This document shows, in pieces, positions 24,701 to 31,900 of a stretch of 64,000 bases of DNA. This DNA comes from Omphiscola glabra. Taxonomy: Eukaryota > Mollusca > Gastropoda > Lymnaeidae. The translations under genes were made by a program, and so were the position numbers. Below the pieces are notes generated by a model. That model saw only the letters and a list, made by a program, of their open reading frames with translations, was not told where the DNA came from and ran no database searches. The stretch's first letter is position 1. Each line of letters opens with the position of its first letter. The stretch covers positions 7,835,012-7,899,011 of the forward strand of contig OZ024809.1 of the NCBI GenBank assembly GCA_964017045.1. The letters are read 5' to 3'.

Positions 24701-25917
24701 ATAGAGTAAAGTAAAAAAGCCTTGAAATTTTTTTTCAAATTAGTTTTGTTGTATTTGCCTTTTTTGTTGACAGGTAGGTCTCTTACTCGGCCTTTCTTAC
24801 AATATCAGAAAATGTTACACGCATTTTTTTTTTATAAATCTAATGGTTTTCATAGAATATTAGATGTTTTGATTTCACCAAGTACAGTGGCACCTTGAGT
24901 TAACAACTTAATTCGTTTCAGAGCTCTGTTCGCTGCCTGAAACGTTTGTATCCAGAAACATTAAAATCAATGAAATTGAGACAATCCATTTCAAGATGAA
25001 AGTAACATTCTTTTTTTTTTATCAACATCCGGTCGTTGACCTGACAAAACACAAATAATATTATTTCTTCACTTTATAAATAAAGAGAAAGAAAACATCC
25101 AAATAAGTTAAACGTAAAATAAAACCACTGCCCACTATAGAAATTTGACAGTGATGAAGTCATACTCCATGTCCAAGTCCCGCTCCAGACTCGGTTTGGG
25201 GGTCCCTAAGCAGAGGAACTTGAAGGGGAAGACTGTTTTCTTCTAGGTACTTCTTCACACTTGGGGCAAACCAGTCAGCACTTCCATAAAGTTGGCTCTC
25301 GTCCTCCATGCCTTAGCATTAGACTTCTACATCACAGGCAGTTTGCTTTTTGGACATTGTTGCTTTTAAAGATGTGTGGATTTTCTGAGTGGTAGACCAA
25401 CATTGCTGTAATCTTGCAGTCACCACTGGCATCGGCACAGAACAGCAGGGTTAGCCTGTCCTTCATTGGATTTTGCCTCAGCAGTGCTTTCTCCTCCAGT
25501 GTGATAAAGGTCCTCTGTGGTGCTGCCTTCGTTTGTACTCTACATGATCATATTTTTTCAACGTTAAGCCCTGCTTTCTCTCGCATTTGTTCATGACCCG
25601 AGGCACTGTTCGTCATCAGAGACAAAATTTTTCAGAAGTTGTAGTTCATAACCTGAACCGTTCGTGACCTGAGGCGTTCGTAACCCCAGGTACCACTGAA
25701 TTATTAAAACAGAAAAGTGCATCCTAAAATGCAAAAAGCAAATTATTGTAAAAAGTATTTAAATATTTTTTAAAGAAAAAATAAATATGCTCTGAAGAAA
25801 GTAAGTGTTTTGATTTAATATTTCTCAATGAAAGTGCTGCCTAAGCACAAAACCACCACACTAATTAAATAGAAATTGAATTGAAGAAAATGTTTATCTA
25901 AACAACATTTTGCAATA

Positions 25918-25976
<59 letters not shown>

Positions 25977-28900
25977 AGTTCATTTGAAAATCACGCTTCA
26001 TCCCCAAAGGCTTGAAGCGCTGTACAAAGTCAAATCTAGGAGATAATAGCTAGCTGGAAAAGATGGTATATCACACACACAGCAACAGATGCAAGAGAAA
26101 ACCAAGTATGTCGCACAGTGCTCTGCTTGCATCGGCCTGAACATCCATAGAGGAAAAAGCAAAGTCCTTAAAATAAATACATCAAGCAACACACCTGTAG
26201 CACTGGAAGGTACAAACCTTGAGGAGGTGGATAGCTTTGCATACCTCGGCAGCATCATTGACATACAAGGAGGGACAGACGCCGACATAAGAGTGAGAAT
26301 TGGCAAGGCAAGAGCTGCATTTAACCAGCTAAAAAAAGGCTAGTGCTGCAGCAACGTGACCCTACAGACCAAGATCAGGATATTCAACACCACAGTGAAA
26401 CCTGAAACATGGCGAACAACAGCAGCTGTTTCAAAAAAGCTACAGACATTTATCAACTCATGTCTCCGAACGATTCTACGAATCCGCTGGCCCAATGTCA
26501 TCACCAACGAGGATCTCTGGCGGCGCACACAACATGAACCAGTTGAAGAGTTAGTCTGCCAGCGCACCCCCATCACACCCTCAGAAAGTCCACATCAAGT
26601 ATCACGAGACAAGCCCTCACTTGGAACCCCCAGGGAAAGAGAAAAAGAGGTCGACCCAAAATGACTTGGAGAAGGGAGCTGGAGGCAGACACCAAAAAGA
26701 GTGGCAAGGGTGAGTTCCATTCCAGGGTTTGCTCTAGGATGATGCGCAGTGTTGCAATTTGGTCAGTACAGGATCTGTTGGTCCGGAAGCCAGCCTGTTG
26801 GTCCCGCAGCAGGAGGTCAACAGTTTCTTTCATCTTGCATCTTTAATCAGTCAACATAAATATAATTTAATTTCCACATTCTCTGATAAACCCAGAATTC
26901 CATTCCTTTTCATAAAGTGATGGCAATGACATAATATATTTTTTAAACTTACCAAAATTATTCTTCTCAAAACAATGTAACTCATTGTTGACACTGCGTA
27001 CACAAATGCCTTCATCGGAACTCCACTGCGGACACCTGTTTTAATAGTTGCAATGTCATCTTGAATAGTTACCATTCTTTCAACCACAAAATCTAAAACA
27101 CTAATATTTACAGACATATTTCTGAAATAGATTACCTTTTCTATTAACTAATATTTATATAATAGTTATAGTCTTAAATAGACTTAGAAGTAGCCAGTTG
27201 ATTTGGCAAAATCAAAAAGCTCTAAAAGAATTTAAGCATAGTGAAAGGTTCCATTGAAATCTGATGAAAAAATTGAAATTCTGCCATAAAATTAAAATAA
27301 TTAAAAGTTTCATCTCAAAATAAGTCATTTTACAGAATTCTCTCTAAAAAATTATTTTTTAAAAAAACCCACTATAAAACTCAAAAAGTTCTAAAATATT
27401 TATGAGATAGCCTATAGATATTACTGAGGTGATTCCATTTTTAAAAATAACTCATTAAAAAAAACGTGACAAAATAATATTTTTTCAATTCTGAATAGTC
27501 ACTATTACTATTAGTTAACAATTTGGGTAATAAAACCTTTCAACAACTTTAATTTTCTACATACCAGTTAGTTTGCTTTTTCTGAATTAATGATTTTTTC
27601 AGGGCCCCCGTTTTAACATCAAAAAGATGAAGATTTGGGATTCCTCCACCACCTTCACGGTTAACTGGAAAAAAATAATAAAATAAAAAGATTTTTAATA
27701 CTTTTAATTCACATTGTAATCAATTTCCTTCCCAAACCCTAACAACTCAACACTGGGAATGCAGGAACGGCAAAAGCACACTGCATCTGTTGTAACTTTA
27801 AGGATTTATTTTTAAACAAAGATTTGGTTCATCCCATTGTTTAGTGATTGCCATGGCAACAATTAACTTCCACATGTCTGAGTCTGCCAACCTTTTCAAC
27901 CCATTAACAAGGCTGAGGCCCAACTCTTCAACACACTTTCAATCCAAAATCTTTATAGACCTTCCTAGCTTCATCTTTATGAAACTATATATATAGATAT
28001 ATAGTTCATCAGTCAAAATCAAAATCCATCATGACCACTTAATCATCGTATTTGTGTTAGCTATGAATATAATAATTGGAGGACTGACATAGATGGTGAC
28101 TAGGTAGTATTCAGTACATTTACCAACACGGAAGCAAGTTAGCATTAGTTTGAGCAGTAACAGCATTTCCAATTCATATTACTGTACTAGAAACATCTGG
28201 GTTTTTTTTTTTGGTTCTGGGATTGAATTTTTAAAAAAAGGAAGATACTTGCAATAGCAATTAAAACTAATATAACAATTGTTGTGGGCCTTTTGTTTTT
28301 TTTTTTGCTGCTGAATCATTAAATGTAAATACAAATATATTTTTGTAGGAACTATTTCTCCTTTTAATTTCTGTTATGTCCGCTTGATTTGTCATCGACC
28401 ACTTTTTTCATTTCCTGGTTCCCAATGTGGTCCCTTCTCATTTTACCAGCTGCTCACCCTAAACATCTCATCTTGCAGATGAAGAGTAATTTCTCTAGTT
28501 TTAGGCAGAGCCCAGCTCTGACACTGGTAAGTGAGTGTTGAAATAATGGCAGTGTTAATTAGCCTAGTGTTGGTCTCCATCTTTAATCCTGGGAGTCTTA
28601 TTAACAGGGCTATTTGGTAACTGACTGATTTTCCCCTATCTTTCTCAGACTTTCTGTCCATGTTCTGTCCTCTACTAAAATGCTACCAAGATTTTAAACA
28701 TATGGCGTTGACAAACCATCTGACCACTGATAGTTTTGTCCAGTTTTTCTGGTGTAGGATTCACTGTTATGGCCTCAGTCTTATCTGTGTTGATTTTCAT
28801 TTTACAGCCCATAAAGTTCACAGCTACTATTCAGGCCATCAACATGGCTCTGCGGTTGTACCTTGATGTCATTCAGGATGCATTGGTAATCAGCACACAA

Positions 28901-31900
28901 AAAATTCGTTTTATTGTCTCAAGATTCAGATTGGCATCCTTTGAGACTTTGTCCATGTCAATTATGACTCACAAAGGTGAAAGAATGTAGCCCCATTTTT
29001 TTACACCAATGTAGCCCTATTTGACACCAAACCTCTTAGAGATTCTCTTAGGGCCATGCACAGCAGTTATACTTATGGTATAGAGCGCCCTTTCACTCTT
29101 TACATTTCCAGCAACTCCCACAGCTTATTCCTGTCCACCCTGTCCAATGCTTTAACTATTTAAAAAAAACTAAACAAACAGATGATGCTGTCGTTGATAT
29201 TCACAAGCTTTTTGCCAGAGAGATTGCATCCGTTCAAACTCTTCCTTTTCTGCAGCCAAACAGAGCATTGCTAAGACGTGGGTCAGTAAGAGCCTGTGTT
29301 CACTTCTCCAGGATCTTCACAAATGTTTTAACAGCGTGGCTTAAGAGGGGAGATGCCTCTAAGTCCAGCGTACTTTATGAATTCCCCTTCCTATTTCTTC
29401 TGGGGACTACTAGAGCTCTCTGACAGTCTTCTGGGGACTACTAGAGCTCTCTGACAGTCTTCTGGGGACTACTAGAGTTCTCTGACAGTCTTCTGGGGAC
29501 TACTAGAGCTCTCTGGCAGTCTTCTAGGGACTACTAGAGCTCTCTGACAGTCTTCTGTGGACTACTAGAGCTCTCTGACAGTCTTCTAGGGACTATTAGA
29601 GCTCTCTGAAAGTCTTCTAGGGACTACTAGAGCTCTCTGACTGTCTTCTCGGAACTACTAGAGCTCTTTGACAGTCTTCTGGGGACTACTAGAGCTCACT
29701 GACAGTCTTCTGGGGACTACTAGAGCTCACTGACAGTCTTCTGGGGACTACTAGAGCTCACTGACAGTCTTCTGGGGACTACTAGAGCTCTCTGGGTCTT
29801 CTGGGGACTACTAGAGCGCTCTGACAGTCTCCTGGGGAGCTGCTTTCTTCCCACACTTTTTGAAATGTGAATGTGAGTCACTTGATACCAATCTCTCTCT
29901 ACATGCAGTGATGGCTTCTGTGGTGATTCCATTGCTTTGTTTTTTTTAACTAAGAATTCTTCTTCAAGGATAGTGGTTTCTGTTTGCTATGGGTTCTTGG
30001 GATTAAAACCCTTAAGGACATTTCTCTTATCAGAAGGATTGAGCAGCCCTTAAATAAACCCCAACCCCCCATCTCCTTTTTGGCCTCATTTAAATTTATT
30101 TATCACAATTTTTTGCATGAGTAATTAAATTTCTAACTTAAAAATTGTATAAAATTTAATGAAGATATTTTACAAAATTAAAAAAATATTACCCATGTAG
30201 TTATTCCAACATGCTAAAATACAGCCATTGGGGGAAAACTTCAAATCCATGACTTTGGGAAGTCCAAGGTCTTGGAGAATTTCTTGAGTTTTAGTATCCA
30301 TGATGTAAACACTGCAAATAAAAATCATCATTAAAAATTCCTTTACAAATGTGCATTTGTTTTGTATAAAAATTAAGTAGTGCAATTTAAATTCTTTTAG
30401 AAAAGTTATTGTGCATGAAACGCTATAGCGAATCTTCAGGCCAACAGCACATCTACTTTTCTGATATTTTATTTTTGAATCATGGAAAATTAATTGCACA
30501 AGTCACAAGATTCCTCATAAAAAACAAATGAACTGTCAGGATGGTTAGGTATACTTATATTCACAGTGTAGCTTATTCATCTGAATTTCAAATGTATATG
30601 ATGCTCTGAGAAAAAAAATCTTTAAAAAAAACATTTGCATCATTCATACATAAATAATTAATAACAGAGATAAATGATAGCAGATTATCTTTCTTTTTCT
30701 TCATATGATTGCAGTTACCTTTCCATGTTACACCATGCAAACAAGGATCCATCCCCTGAGAAGGCCATACATTTGCAAGCATTGCTTTTGTCACTGAAAA
30801 TCAAATACACAGAATGAAGTATAAAACTATAACAGGAAATGAAAAGTACCAACAAACTGTAGTGGGGAGTTAATATCTACAAAGTATAATGAGGAATGAC
30901 TACTAACTACAAGCTAGAATAAGGAACATACTTGTTACAAACAGGAATGAGACTTATTTACATAATTTTGACAGTGTATTAGTGGATTGGTTGCTAAATG
31001 TTTATATTGCACCAAACATCAACATGAAAAGTTGATGTTTGGTGCATTACTCTGAATAGCCCGGAGATATATTTACAAAACATCACATGTTCAAATAAAA
31101 TTAGTGGAAGTAAAATAAAATAAGTTTACTTATCACTAATTGACTTACATTTTATTTGTTGGATCAGCACTGAGTTTTGCACCATCTATTGTCCAAACAC
31201 CATTAGCTCCTCTCACTGTTAAAAATTCAATGTAATTGGGGAAAATGAATGCAAAGGGTTATATAATATATATATCAGTATTGTAATGAAAGTCTTTTGG
31301 ATGAGATAAGGAGGATTAGAAGAACATTTAATGTAGCGACAAACCGAATTTCGGATTCAGTTTTGAAGCCGTACGTTGCCACAAAGTCACTTTCTGCATA
31401 GTTTCAGTGTTGGACGAAACAGAAAAGTTAACTTTTGGCTTATTTTCATTTTCAGCCGAAACAGAAGAGTTAACTTTTGATATATTTTAAGTTTCAGCCA
31501 AAAGTGATTGAGGCTTTTGGTTGTCTACCACTTAGCTGAGAAGTAGTATCCAAGAGGGCAGCAAAAGACTTGTGCTGCCCTCTTGGATACTACTCACTTC
31601 TCAGCTAAGTGCTATTTTTAATTTTATTCGTTTTTTTTGTTTGTTCGATGACCAAGGCTTCCTGCTGACACGTTCGTTGTTTTGTTGCGTTCCTTTTTTC
31701 AGGTTAAACATTACTTTGTTTTACTAATGTCGTATTGTGCTAACCTGATTGCAGTCTCTCCCCTTATTACCCTTTTAAATTAAGGGGCCTAAGCACATCG
31801 TTCTGTGCATGTCAAAAAAATGATGCAATAACTTTTGAGGCAACATTACATTTACATTCAGATCCGAAATATCTTTAAAATAGTTCATTTACCAAATGTA

